A model generated the notes under the pieces. That model was not told where the DNA came from, did not search any database, and saw only the letters and a program-made list of their open reading frames with translations. Both the position numbers and the translations under genes were made by a program. Source: Marisa cornuarietis (taxonomy: Eukaryota; Mollusca; Gastropoda; Architaenioglossa; Ampullariidae). From it: a stretch of 64,000 bases of DNA. The stretch spans positions 9,237,501 to 9,301,500 of the forward strand of contig SMMW01000585.1 of NCBI GenBank assembly GCA_004794655.1, in the 5' to 3' direction. Positions 35,001 through 44,800 of the stretch are shown here, piece after piece. Within the stretch, counting starts at the first letter, position 1, and the number at the start of each line of letters is the position of its first letter.

Positions 35001-36914
35001 AAACCCCCTCCACCCCCCCATCAAATCTATTTCTTCGATCCGTAAGATAAGACACGGCTTACTTTGTCCCAGAGGGCAGTTTGTAGCAGCTTTGTAAGGA
35101 AGCAAGGGTTAAAATCACACCACAAAAACAACAATCAACATCACGTCTTCAGAGCCGTATCACTAGAGATACCTCTATCCATACAAACACAATTCCGACC
35201 CGCATGATCACAATTTACCACACAGTAGCGTTCAGACGTCGCACGGAGACAGGAAGCTCACGAGTCCTGCAACTGTGCTCAGTGGTGGGGTGGCCCGTGG
35301 GCCTCCACGATGAGGAAGGTGTGTTGAATAAATTCTCTATACAGTGTTATCTCAGAACTCAACCACAATCCGTTCTGGAAGGATAGTCGAGTGCCGGGCA
35401 CTTTTTTCTCCATAAGAAATAAGGTAAATGTATTTAACCGGTTCCGGCACCCACCAAAAGCTTACTATTATATATATATATATAAATACCTTGTATTATT
35501 CGTTGTATTCTGAAGCATATGTTAAAAAAAACAAAAAAAACAAAAGGGTTTGTTCCAAATATGTTTCATTGAAAAAAACAAGTTAATCATTATACAGTCG
35601 GACCTCGCTAAGTCGAACTTCCCTAAGTCGAAAACCTCCCTATCTCGAATTAATTGTTAGGTCCCGGCCAAATTCCCTTAAGAACAATGTATTTTAGATC
35701 TCCTTAACTCGAAGATTTTTTGGCTTCCAACCTCCGTAAGTCGAATTTTGAGTCACCACCAACCAGACGCAACTATGTCTCAAACTGTTCCAAACTGTCT
35801 CAACAAAGACACTTTTATCCCATTGTCCTTTCATCTTTGTGTAAAATGTTCGTTGCGTGCTCTATTACGCAGTGGACAACTAACTGACTCACACCAGTCC
35901 TCCCTTTGAAGTTGACCGAGTCAGGGAACAGGCCGACACTAGACTTTTTCCCACGGCCACTTCAAGTCGGCTGGCCGCGCATCACTGGTCAAGATTTATG
36001 GCCACAAGCCTTGACCATCCTTTCAGGAGGTGGCGGTGGTAACTTGACCAGTGGACCGTTGGTGGTTCACACGCAAACTTACTGTGAAAAATACGTTTTC
36101 TACACTTTGTCAGTCTCTTATCGGGACGACAAAGATGGTGATACGCATCCTGCCCCCAGTCAAAAATATAAAACGATAATACTGTATAATAAGCGGTTAT
36201 AATACAGTAATTAAGCCGGAAAACATTGTCTATGATTAACCTGCGCCTATTACGCCATTTTCCCTAACCCGAAAACTCCGTAAGTCGAATTTTTTTTCGG
36301 GTCCCTTTGAGTTCGACTTAGCGAGGTCCGACTGTAGTACTATACAAACTAAAAACTTTAATTATAAATGTGTTACTGCTTTTACTTTTTTCGCTACATT
36401 ACCTTCATATTGTCGATATCGTTGACTTAGCCATGCCGTACTCAATTGCTAATACTTTAAAAAAAATAATTTGTCATTACTGTTCTTTTTCATTCACCTT
36501 TAGCACTAAAAAAGTTTTTTGGGTCCCATAATAACCATATGGTATACCTATGTATATATATATATAAATAAAACTTAAAAAAAAGTCCCCTCGAGATCGT
36601 GAACACAGCACCAAGACAGGTCTTCACTGCATGACATCGACGCGCAAGATGATGATTTCTTCTTTAACTCCGAAAAGTTAGTATTGGTTAGCGTGGCTTC
36701 TCCAGGTTTCTTTTACGATGATCGTGTGGCGAGCAATTGGCTATAAGCACCGAATTAGATTATTTCTCTCTAAAATATCGGTTGAGGACCGAAATGTACA
36801 GAGCTGGTCGAGTGTTGATGTACCCTTGTAATTATTATTGGAAAGCAAGTCTACTCACATGATCAGTGCCACCCAGAACACGAGGGTGTTCAAAGCAATC
36901 GTAAAAAAAGCCAT
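30112..36914 (-). CDS. Mini-CREC-like ER/secretory EF-hand protein, paralogue A (5 exons, 158 aa, ends HEEF)
   Basis: Exons, 5' to 3' on minus: 36914-36859, 34857-34703, 34286-34122, 32504-32458, 30165-30112; total 477 nt, all GT-AG. Exons 1, 3, 4 and 5 have exactly the lengths of paralogue B, and all phases match. Exon 1 gives a hydrophobic signal peptide (MAFFTIALNTLVFWVALI). Exon 2 begins LHSSN and holds EF loop DYDNNDKVEMKE. Exon 3 holds KPEELRAALKLSEKRV and EF loop DVNDDHLLDKSE. The exon 3/4 junction completes EF loop DINNDEIITFAE. Exon 5 ends SYVEHEEF; HEEF is the ending I know from Cab45/SDF4. All three loops keep acidic or Asn ligands at 1, 3 and 5 and Glu at 12, so Ca2+ binding is likely. 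Introns carry a pogo-like element, SINE, LINE fragment and minisatellite. Exact function unknown. Confidence 0.82.
30203..30281 (+). repeat. Compound (CG)n-(GT)n-(GTGC)n repeat
   Basis: About 10 CG dimers, 13 GT dimers, then about eight GTGC units, all alternating purine-pyrimidine. It lies in intron 4 of paralogue A, 38 bases from exon 5. Confidence 0.95.
31964..32056 (+). repeat. (AC)n microsatellite
   Basis: About 46 AC dimers, adjacent to the 31-bp minisatellite. Confidence 0.97.
32093..32353 (+). repeat. 31-bp minisatellite built of two related half-units
   Basis: The unit is GTCGAACTGACCCTA (15) plus GTCGAAACGACCGTTA (16); both halves share GTCGAANNGACC. About eight units. The first spacing is 46 (31+15), so half-units can also duplicate. 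It lies in intron 4 of paralogue A. Confidence 0.93.
32740..33030 (-). repeat. Dispersed repeat, copy 2 (inverted partner at 12.96 kb)
   Basis: On minus a 33-codon frame starts at an ATG and reads MSAHRKSLEIE..KHIPVVFYDKEARELSY then stop. The 12.96 kb copy keeps the same frame with substitutions and one stop. The conserved frame suggests a transposon or gene fragment. Family not recognised. Confidence 0.65.
33489..33800 (-). mobile_element. LINE fragment (region before RT motif A)
   Basis: On minus, PGPDTFIGELFKHLL, FLCLYYFNFLFDNGNFPDAW, AVSQPLHKKE and IPVWIEQNVTVGEN match the order of APE-type LINE RTs (GPDG..., FP..W..A...PLHKK..., ...W...N...GE.QAGFR). Several deletions and a stop; lies in intron 3 of paralogue A. 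Confidence 0.7.
33972..34110 (-). repeat. tRNA-derived SINE copy beside exon 3 of paralogue A
   Basis: On minus: GTAGCACAACAGCAAAGCGC (A-box side), TCACTAATACAGTAAAG, AAGGTTCGGATCTCGCCTC (B box), CGCACACTTTTC, TGGCACTTGTTTATAAGGC. Same order as the 9.4 kb SINE. It ends about 12 bases from the exon 3 donor. Confidence 0.7.
35595..36334. mobile_element. Pogo/Tigger-like non-autonomous TIR element, 740 bp
   Basis: The ends are a perfect 25-bp inverted repeat starting CAGTCGGACCTCGCTAAG, flanked by TA on both sides (35593-35594, 36335-36336). Subterminal AAGTCGAA motifs repeat inside both ends. TA duplication and this terminus fit the pogo/Tigger branch of Tc1/mariner. No transposase frame is present. 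It lies in intron 1 of paralogue A. Confidence 0.85.
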
Positions 36915-37320
36915 TCCCACTTTGTTGCCGAATCTGGAGCAGACAGCCAGCAGGCGAGGTTCCTCGTTTGTCAATGCTGTATAAGGAAATTTACGCTTGT
37001 TACAATTTCGAGTCTTTGGTAAGCAGAACATTTCTGTTAACACCTGCATTTGTCTCGCCGGCTTTACGGCAAAAGTGCATCAATGAAGATGTAGGGTGCA
37101 CCACTCACCTTACGACTTGCAGGTACGTGTGAAAAGGTGTGTGGCCACCTCGAAGCTTCCAAAGAGTCTGCAAAAGCACATCTACGCGGTACAGGAAGGA
37201 TTTAGGCTTCCAGGTGTAAACGATGTATTGGGCGGTTCACAGTAACAGCTGGCGCGACAAACGTCTAGCAATTTTGCTGTCTGGTTTAAATTTCAGGCAT
37301 ATGATTACACAAACTGTGTA
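36915..37320 (-). promoter_or_regulatory. Conserved upstream block of paralogue A (shared with B)
   Basis: Aligns with 26072-26470. Best-kept parts in plus sense: TAGGCTTCCAGGTGTAAACG..ATTGGG (37203-37232), TGCAGGTACGTGTGAAAAGG, CTGCAAAAGCACA, CTGGTTTAAATTTCA. It was probably duplicated with the gene and retained as promoter and 5' UTR. Confidence 0.6.
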
Positions 37321-37879
37321 TGTGTGTGAAAGTTGGTGGTGGCGGCGGGGAGTGTTGGGTTATCTGTGACCAGCATGCTTAAAAATGCGATCGTGTTAAA
37401 CACTGACAAAGAACTGAACCACTGTGAATGACTTATGAAAAAGATATAACCTGTGAAAGAAAAGCAGAAAACTGAGGAGGCAGAGAGGAGAAAGTGACGA
37501 ATATTCTTTTTACTTTTAAGATCTGTTTCAAAAATAGGGAAAGTATTAACCAAGCAGTTACAATATTAGACTTCTCCCACATTACTGTAGCTTCGTCCAT
37601 CGCCATGAACTGTGGACAGTCATGGGCTATGGTTCTTGCCGTGACCTGCTGGTCATACACAGGGGTGTGAAGACTACCTATGCTTTTATATCAGCTAGCG
37701 GACAGGTGTGTCTCACTGGCTTCCACAACTCCACAGTCTATGACTATCCTAGCATACTGCTGATTGCCTCCAGTAGTTCAGTCCGGAAATTCTTCAACAG
37801 AATCTGGATATTTCTCAGTGATTGTAAAACTAATCTGATGATCTTACTACAGGAATTCTGCTATTTTTCAGTGATTTTA

Positions 37880-37970
37880 AAACTAACCCCATACACTGTA
37901 CAGCGCATTGAGTCGACTCTGGAGTTGAAAATTGCGCTATATAAATCTGCTTTAATAATAATAATAATAA
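37880..37970 (+). mobile_element. 3' tail of a CR1/L2-like LINE
   Basis: ACAGCGCATTGAGTCGACTC...TTGCGCTATATAAATC followed by (AAT)n is the common 3' UTR end of such elements. The body upstream is not recognisable. Confidence 0.55.
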
Positions 37971-38046
37971 AAGGCACATTCATCACACCAGAAATTAAAA
38001 GCATGATTCAGTGTACCAGCCTCTTGCCCCTAGTGTTCTGTAGAAG

Positions 38047-38306
38047 GGTGGGAGGAAATTGGTGTCTTAAACCGAGCCAGCAACTAAGGATATATCACAG
38101 CTAGGCAGCCAGCAACTAAGGCTATATCACAGCTAGGCAGCCAGCAACTAAGGCTATATCACAGCTAGGCAGCCAACCTTGTAAACAGATGCCATATGCA
38201 GAGATTCAGAGAAAGAATTGTGTGCCCGAGATGAGATCTGAACCCAGGACACCCAACCTTCACTGTATTGGTGACAGGCGCTAATTATTGTGCTACTGGA
38301 CCGCCC
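38047..38306 (-). mobile_element. tRNA-derived SINE, reverse, with internal 32-bp triplication
   Basis: On minus it reads GGGCGGTCCAGTAGCACAAT, GCGCCTGTCACCAATACAG, TCCTGGGTTCAGATC, CTCGGGCACAC and GGCATCTGTTTACAAGG, matching 9412-9598. The GGCTGCCTAGCTGTGATATA segment is repeated three times at a 32-base period (about 38079-38174). Confidence 0.88.
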
Positions 38307-38979
38307 TAGAGTATTCTGCAGAACTCTATTGTTTCATGAGAATCTGCTGGGTGTGCTGCAATAGATTGTGACTGAGGGAAAAAAACTAGTTATAAAATAT
38401 ATACAGCAAGATGTTACTAGCACTTGCCTATAAACAATACTGATGGTAATATCTCACTACATGATTGCAACAACTAGCACGGTAAGGGTACTTCTTTACA
38501 ACTCTACTTATCAGTTAGTTTTATATAGAATGGTGGACCATGTTGCCATAAATCCAATATGCCTCATCTGTGTAAAGGAATGGCTTCAGCAAAATGCTAT
38601 GGATTATTACACCTACAAATTATCGTTGATCTGTGGATTTCTCCCTGACCTGAAAACTATTGTAGTGTTTCCTTCCGGTTGAAAAGGCAGAGTAAGGCTG
38701 CTCTAAGATGTGCAAGACTAACAGAAAAGAAACCAAACTCCAACTACATTACATATTTTTAAATAATAATTTATTTCTTTATCAGGTGCACTAAATAAAC
38801 CCATGAGACTACTTACAACAAGCATTCAATCAGGCCTCCAATATCAGTATGAAAAACATGATCAGGTCTCACTGCTATTCTAGATTCATGTTACAAGTAG
38901 AATCCCAACATTTCTAAAAGCTGAGTGTGTGTGTGTGTGTGTGTGTGTGCACATGTATGCATAAGCTAGTAACTTTATT

Positions 38980-39050
38980 ACAGCTCTACAAACAGGTGCC
39001 ATATGCAGACAAAGAACAGTATTCCCAAGAAGGGATCTGAATTGAGAGTA
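38980..39050 (-). repeat. SINE remnant
   Basis: The minus strand keeps the B-box side (CAATTCAGATCCC), TGGGAATACTG and GGCACCTGTTTGTAGAGC of the same SINE family. Confidence 0.55.
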
Positions 39051-39706
39051 ACAAGTTCTGGTAACAAGTATTTCATTAGTGAAAGTGGACACAAACACCA
39101 TCATTTACAGTACAAAAATAATGGAAACAGCAATTTACAATTTAAAAACTTACTAATTTAAATGTGATTATATTCAAACACCAACTCTTATTAATTCACT
39201 CAGACACACATTCATAAAAATGAAAAGCAAGAGTTAAAATTTTTCTTTTTGGGTAAGTCTCAAACTATGAGCTTTTTATTTGAGGTTTGGATGAGTTTTT
39301 CACTCAGCTCACAATCATCTGGGACCAGTTCCTAGTGTGACTCTTTCTTTAAAAAAAAAATAAACAAACTAACAGAGTACTGCTACGGAATACTGCTCCT
39401 ACTTTAGGATGATGCTATGTTTTTTTTTTTTTTTACATAAACAGGTACATTCTATACAGATTGCTGCAGAGGATGTCATAGCTAAGCAGGTAGTTAAATC
39501 GTGTATGTAACAGTAGGAATACTGAAGTTCCAAATTTATACAGATTTACAAGATCTTTCATGCTGATAGCATATTTTTAAAAGCCTTCATGCAGGAGCTT
39601 GTACAAGAAAGGTCCTTGGGATGTGATTAAGTTCTTATATAATAATGTGTGGTTTAGCAACAAAAATGACAGTATAGTTCTCTTATATTTTAGTATTCTC
39701 CTTTCT

Positions 39707-40397
39707 TCAGGATAAATTGGATGACTCAGATGCCTGTAGAACAAAAAGTGGAGAGGCAAGTAAAACTGAAAATGCAAAACACACACACACAGAAAGATCC
39801 TACACATTTTAATCTAAACAAAATTTAGGCCTATGATTAGGCCTAATTAATTTGATCTCATGCTCTATTGTGAAAGACTATGCATTAATGTGATGATGCA
39901 TCTATGCTGCCGCTGTTAAATATGATGTAGATTAGGTACATACTTTAATTGCTGCTGATTCTCGCCTCAACTCTTGAATAACAAGCGCCAAAGCCTCAGG
40001 ATTGATACCATTCTCACACAATCTGACACACAGGGCTAGGGTATCTGTGTCCAAGCCGGTGTTCAACAATTTGGATATTTCGGCAAGGACTGCATAGAAC
40101 AAAAGGCGAAATTTTCACTGATTAAAAGATTAATATGAATGGAAACTTTGTGTATAGTTTGTTATTTTGGTACTGAGCGACACGAGATGTAGGCCTTCTA
40201 AATGGATAAAGGGAGACGGTAACCAGCCTAGAAAATGTCAACACAGAACCATTAACTTTTGTGAACAAATGCTGAAAACAATACATATTTTGACATTCAC
40301 AATGTAAAAAAAATTATTTATGAAAATTAGGAAAAAGCGTACTGTCTAATGCTTCTCTCGCATTTGATACTTTCGGCTTCCCTCCAGCTTCTGCCAT
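39707..40397 (-). CDS. MZT1: MZT1/MOZART1, mitotic-spindle organizing protein 1 (3 exons, 75 aa)
   Basis: Exons on minus: 40397-40343, 40089-39944, 39733-39707; 228 nt in total, GT-AG borders, phases consistent. MZT1 is a small subunit of the gamma-tubulin ring complex that binds GCP N-termini and helps recruit it to centrosomes. The core reads [17 protein letters not shown], then [20 protein letters not shown], then [17 protein letters not shown]. This closely follows human MZT1 (LEISRILNTGLD..L..CVRLCEQGINPEALS..I.ELR). The last exon adds ASESSNLS, like the short polar human tail. Human is 82 aa, with a longer Ala-rich start. The gene is head-to-head with BORA. TTTATT at 38770 (AATAAA on minus) could end its 3' UTR. 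Confidence 0.95.
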
Positions 40398-41733
40398 TTT
40401 TGTTTATGACTGACGAACTCAAAAATATTCTACAATGCTAAATTATAGGATCATTATCTTATCCATAAAAGGAAGGTCATTATATTCTACCTGTATATAC
40501 ATATCAATATTATTTTATTAATTGAAAATAATATTTGAAAGTAATGTCGAATGTTGTCGCTGTACATCACAGGGGAAGTGACGTACTATTGAGTAAAATC
40601 GGCGGTCGGAACAAATGGAGTTACTTCTCTCAAAGCAAGTTGGGGCACATATCATACACAGAACATGATGGAGAAAAGTAGGGACTTAACTGAATCAGTG
40701 TGCTGAGACTTAAAATATTTAAGGAGTCAAATGCTTATCGATCGTTTTCTGAGTCGTCGATCTTGCCTTGGTTGCTGTTCATAGATATACTGAAACTTTT
40801 GAAAATCACTGAGGACAATGAATAATTTGAATGTGCGTGTGAAACTGCTAGTGTAAGTGCAGCTCAAATCTCCTCATTCCTGTTTTAATCAGAAATTTCA
40901 TATCGATAAAAAAATTTTTTTTTTTACTTGCTGATGTAGCATCGTAATCAGAATCTAAAGGCCAAAAGGGAATGCTCTCTAAGAAACAAGTATTGCATGC
41001 ATGAACAATTACCCACTGTGCAGGGTGTTTATAGCATTGATGTTTTGATTTTTAATTAATTTCTGATTACAGTGTTTATTAGTGATAGATTCATACCACT
41101 TTAACTCGTGTAGTGGAGTGCTGGTTATTACTTTATGGTTGATAGTTTCCTGTGATAGTTTCATATGGTGGTATGTGGCAGTTTACGAGTTATGTAGAGA
41201 ACTGACATAAACAGACATGTTTGTTGCTACTTTTTTCAGTGATGTCATGGTAAAAATGGAGCAATAAATAAATTTATTATTGTCTACAGTGATGGGTGAG
41301 ATGGAAAAACAGAATGTGTGTGAATGGAATTCACTGGTTTTGCTCAGTGTGAACATTCAAGTCAGTGAAGTTTGGAAATTTCAAGAATGAGTGCCAAAAA
41401 AAAAATAAAAAATTAGATCAATCCTTTGTCACAGAATTCAATTATTGAACTAAAAATTAGGCACAGCTTTGATATAGAGTAACTTGTGACGGCCATGACA
41501 AAAATGGCTCACGGCATTTGTCGTCTGCTCGCTTCTATCTGTATGATATTGCCCAAATGTACCTAATAAACTAAACCTAACCTAACCCTAACCCTACCCC
41601 AAACCTCTGACAAAATAACATAGACCAGCCTATGACGTAGCGAATTACTCCATATCAAAGGTTTGCCCAAAATTATTGCTGATGTTAGATTAAAAAATAT
41701 TTTAAACTTAATTTTGTTATAATTCTTTTTCAG
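40398..41733. promoter_or_regulatory. Presumed bidirectional MZT1/BORA promoter region and BORA 5' intron
   Basis: Sequence between the divergent starts. BORA's first coding exon has a strong acceptor at 41733 (TCTTTTTCAG), so an upstream non-coding exon must exist. A GTAAGT donor at about 40850 is a candidate end for it. Holds a TIR MITE at 41467-41660. No CpG-island or TATA box is evident by eye. Confidence 0.45.
41467..41660. mobile_element. TIR MITE, second copy of the PEX16-intron family
   Basis: Ends CTTTGATATAGAGTAACTTG and GAATTACTCCATATCAAAG are inverted repeats with two mismatches. The interior (CCTAACCCTAACCC, CCCAAACCTCTGACAAAATA, GCCTATGACGTAGCGA) is the reverse complement of 2249-2615 without the nested insert. 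Confidence 0.85.
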
Positions 41734-41751
41734 AATCTAACAGGACTAAAA

Positions 41752-41862
41752 ATGACAGCTTACATCTATCTTTTCCACATAAATATTGGAGATCAGGCAA
41801 TTTTTAAGCTTATAGTTGATGAAGAGGAAATGTCAGATATAAAGTTCAGAATGTATCCTTGA
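41752..41862 (+). other. Upstream ORF in the BORA leader
   Basis: ATG at 41752 opens a 36-codon frame (MTAYIYLFHINIGDQ...) that stops 37 bases before the BORA ATG, in the same predicted exon. Further short ATGs follow. It could lower translation of BORA. Inferred from sequence only. Confidence 0.35.
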
Positions 41863-41899
41863 TGGACAGAAGGGCAGCAGCAGTATTTAGCATGCAGAT

Positions 41900-44800
41900 A
41901 TGGGAACAGCAGGAAAAAGACCGCCACTTGAAGAGGGTAATGATGAGCTGATATTTAGTCGCTCAAACTACTTTCAGAATCAAAATACTCCCTTGAGAAC
42001 ATCCATGACGAACAAACAGCAGTCAAAGATGTCTTTGAAAGATGCCTGTTCAGATCCTGTTTTTGATCCTAGTCGCTTCTCTCATGGTGACCCAAGACAA
42101 CAACAGCTGGCAGGAAGAAAGATGCCTGCTTCACCAGGTGACATCTACCCTCTTCCTTTGAATGCACATGCTCAAAGCCACAGTGCTGAAGGTGTCAGGA
42201 CATTATCCAGACTTGGTATGAAAGAAGGGGCATACTATCTGAGCCCCATGCAAATGCCCCATGGTCTTCTAAATTATGGAAGCTCTCTGCGCTCTGATGC
42301 ATACCTTCGACAAGCTCTTACCAGTCCCTACACCAGAAGGAAAAAAGATGCATTGTCTGCAAGTTCTGGAGATGGTACAAATAATACGATGGCTGCCAGT
42401 CCGTATGTAGCGAATGGTAGGACTACAGGTTTTTTGAAAAAAGATGATGGAACAAGCCATGTGGAGTACAGAGAGACTTCTGGGCATGAGATTTTTAAGA
42501 CACCAATAAGGTGAGAAATGTTTTACCCATGACGGCATTTGTGCAAAAATGGGTTATTATTTACTCTGTGTGCAAAATACCCAAAGGCTGTAGTGCCTTT
42601 TTAACGGTCAAGGTCTTCATGTTGCAAGGACAATATAAATGAATAGAAAAAGAACATTATCTGTATGATATTTTGTGATTGTGGACATGTAAGCAGATAT
42701 GTGAATGGTGATGTATAAATATTTGTTATTCTTTCCAACTTCCTCTGTCAAATATTAGGAGAGAAGAGACTATACAGCAGAAGTATAGACCAAATCATGA
42801 GATGTCTCCACCCTCATCAGTGTCATCTGACAGGAGCTTTCGGAGTCGTCATTATTCACATAACCCATTTGAAATAGGATCTGATCGCCTGCATTTCCCG
42901 GTGTTCAGTCCTGGAATGCTTCACACAGTATCCACACCATCCAGTACAGAGGTCAGAAGGATTTGATCTTTAGAAACACAGGTCAAGACTATTGTTGGAG
43001 TCTTTGATGAGACTGCTGCCCTTTTCATTCAAATATTTGTTTGATTTGAGCAGTAAAATGCTGCATTGGATTAGCATAATACGTCTTTTTCCTAAACGCT
43101 TACAGACCTACATCTTTAGCTATTTAAGCAATAGAAATGCTAGGTTTATTTAGCAAAGCTTGGGTAATGAATGGCTTTTTTTAGGGGGATATGTACATTT
43201 ACTGTTTGTCCACAAGCAGGCATTAGAATCGGATGACATTTTTCTGTATCATGCTCTCAGTTTCATTTTGTATATTTTTAATTCACAGAGAAGCCAGATA
43301 ATGTGATGAGCAAATGTCTGAATGAAAGCTGTAATGAAATCTAACTTTTATTTACAGATAGCTGATCAATGTGTTGTGTTGCTTGCACAAAGATGTATGC
43401 ACATAATGTATTACCATTTGCAATTTTTGTGTTTTAAAATCATTTTTCATTAAAATGCTTTCAAAAGGGAGGGTCATTCAGATGGAATATTGAACACCTT
43501 GCTGAATTGCGACCAGTACACATTGATGATAAGGACATCAAACGACAGCTTGCAAGATATAGGTAATATTCAGGCTAATGATGACTTTAACTACAAGTTA
43601 GCAATTCAGTTATTAGGTTGTTTTATGTGTTAATACTGTTAGCACTGACATGATTAAATTGTAATTAAGAAAGTAAGTTATAATGTTGCAATTTGTGATT
43701 GTGAAAGGTTAGCAAGAAAGCAAATTAATAAAGTCACTGTCATAAACATGCATTTTGCTATATGCCCAGGTGGTGTGTGTGTGTGAAAAAGAGAAAGTGC
43801 CTGTTATACACCATAATAGTGAGTGCAAACATAAATGTGACTATGGTTAAAATAGCCAAAAGGAGAAACCACAGTCTTAGAAACAGAATAAAATGGGTTA
43901 TACATAGTCTATCACACCTGTTATTTTCACTTAGTTCCCAGTGTTTTAGTGTATAAAAGTTTAACATTCAGTCACATACACAGTCCAGACAGTGAGCTGG
44001 AAGAGAGAGCACAAAAAGCCATAGACTACTACTTCACCAATCATATGGTGGTTCCCTCTCCATGGGCAGAACCACCTCCTCCGCATGTGCTACCTGCGAC
44101 ACCCGTGTATGCCAGTGGTAGGAGCTTTTACTTGCCAGTCAGTCCGTAGGGCTTTATTTATGCTTGATGTTGTTGACAATGAGTATATCTACAGGTTAAT
44201 ATACCACAGACTTTGGTTGAGAAAAGGGGTAAGATAAATGCACATGAATTTTGTTCTAGATTATATATTTTAAAAGGAAGGAACAGATTAATTGTGCTAT
44301 ATGAAACTGATTTGTGCAGACTATCTGATGTCTACTCCTGATGAAATCTATGGAGTCTCCAAAAAAGATCTTTGGAGAAACAAAAAGACTCAAGAGTTTA
44401 AGGATTGTAAGTGTGTAGCCTGTTTTACATTATTGTATGTTGCGTGTTCAGGTTATGATTTTAATTAATGTATAAAGTACCATAGGAATGAGTCCATCTG
44501 TGTGTGCGTGCATGTGTGCTGTGATTACTGAACAAAATATCTAGATGTCAACTGTCAACTGTCAACTTCTGCTTAGATTCTTTCTGTTAGTGTTTGTCCT
44601 TCTAGAATTGAGCATCATGTTAATGTAATATCTCTGTGTGGGCAGGTGCATCTCAAACAGCTCTTACATTGCCAGTTGATTTTGATATGCAGAGTGTTTT
44701 TGGTGAGAGGTATTTCTTGGTATTATCGTTGATATTTTTGCTTTGTGTTTTTCTTTGTCATATAGAATCTTGGTAACTTTTTGTTTATTTTTAAGTTTTG

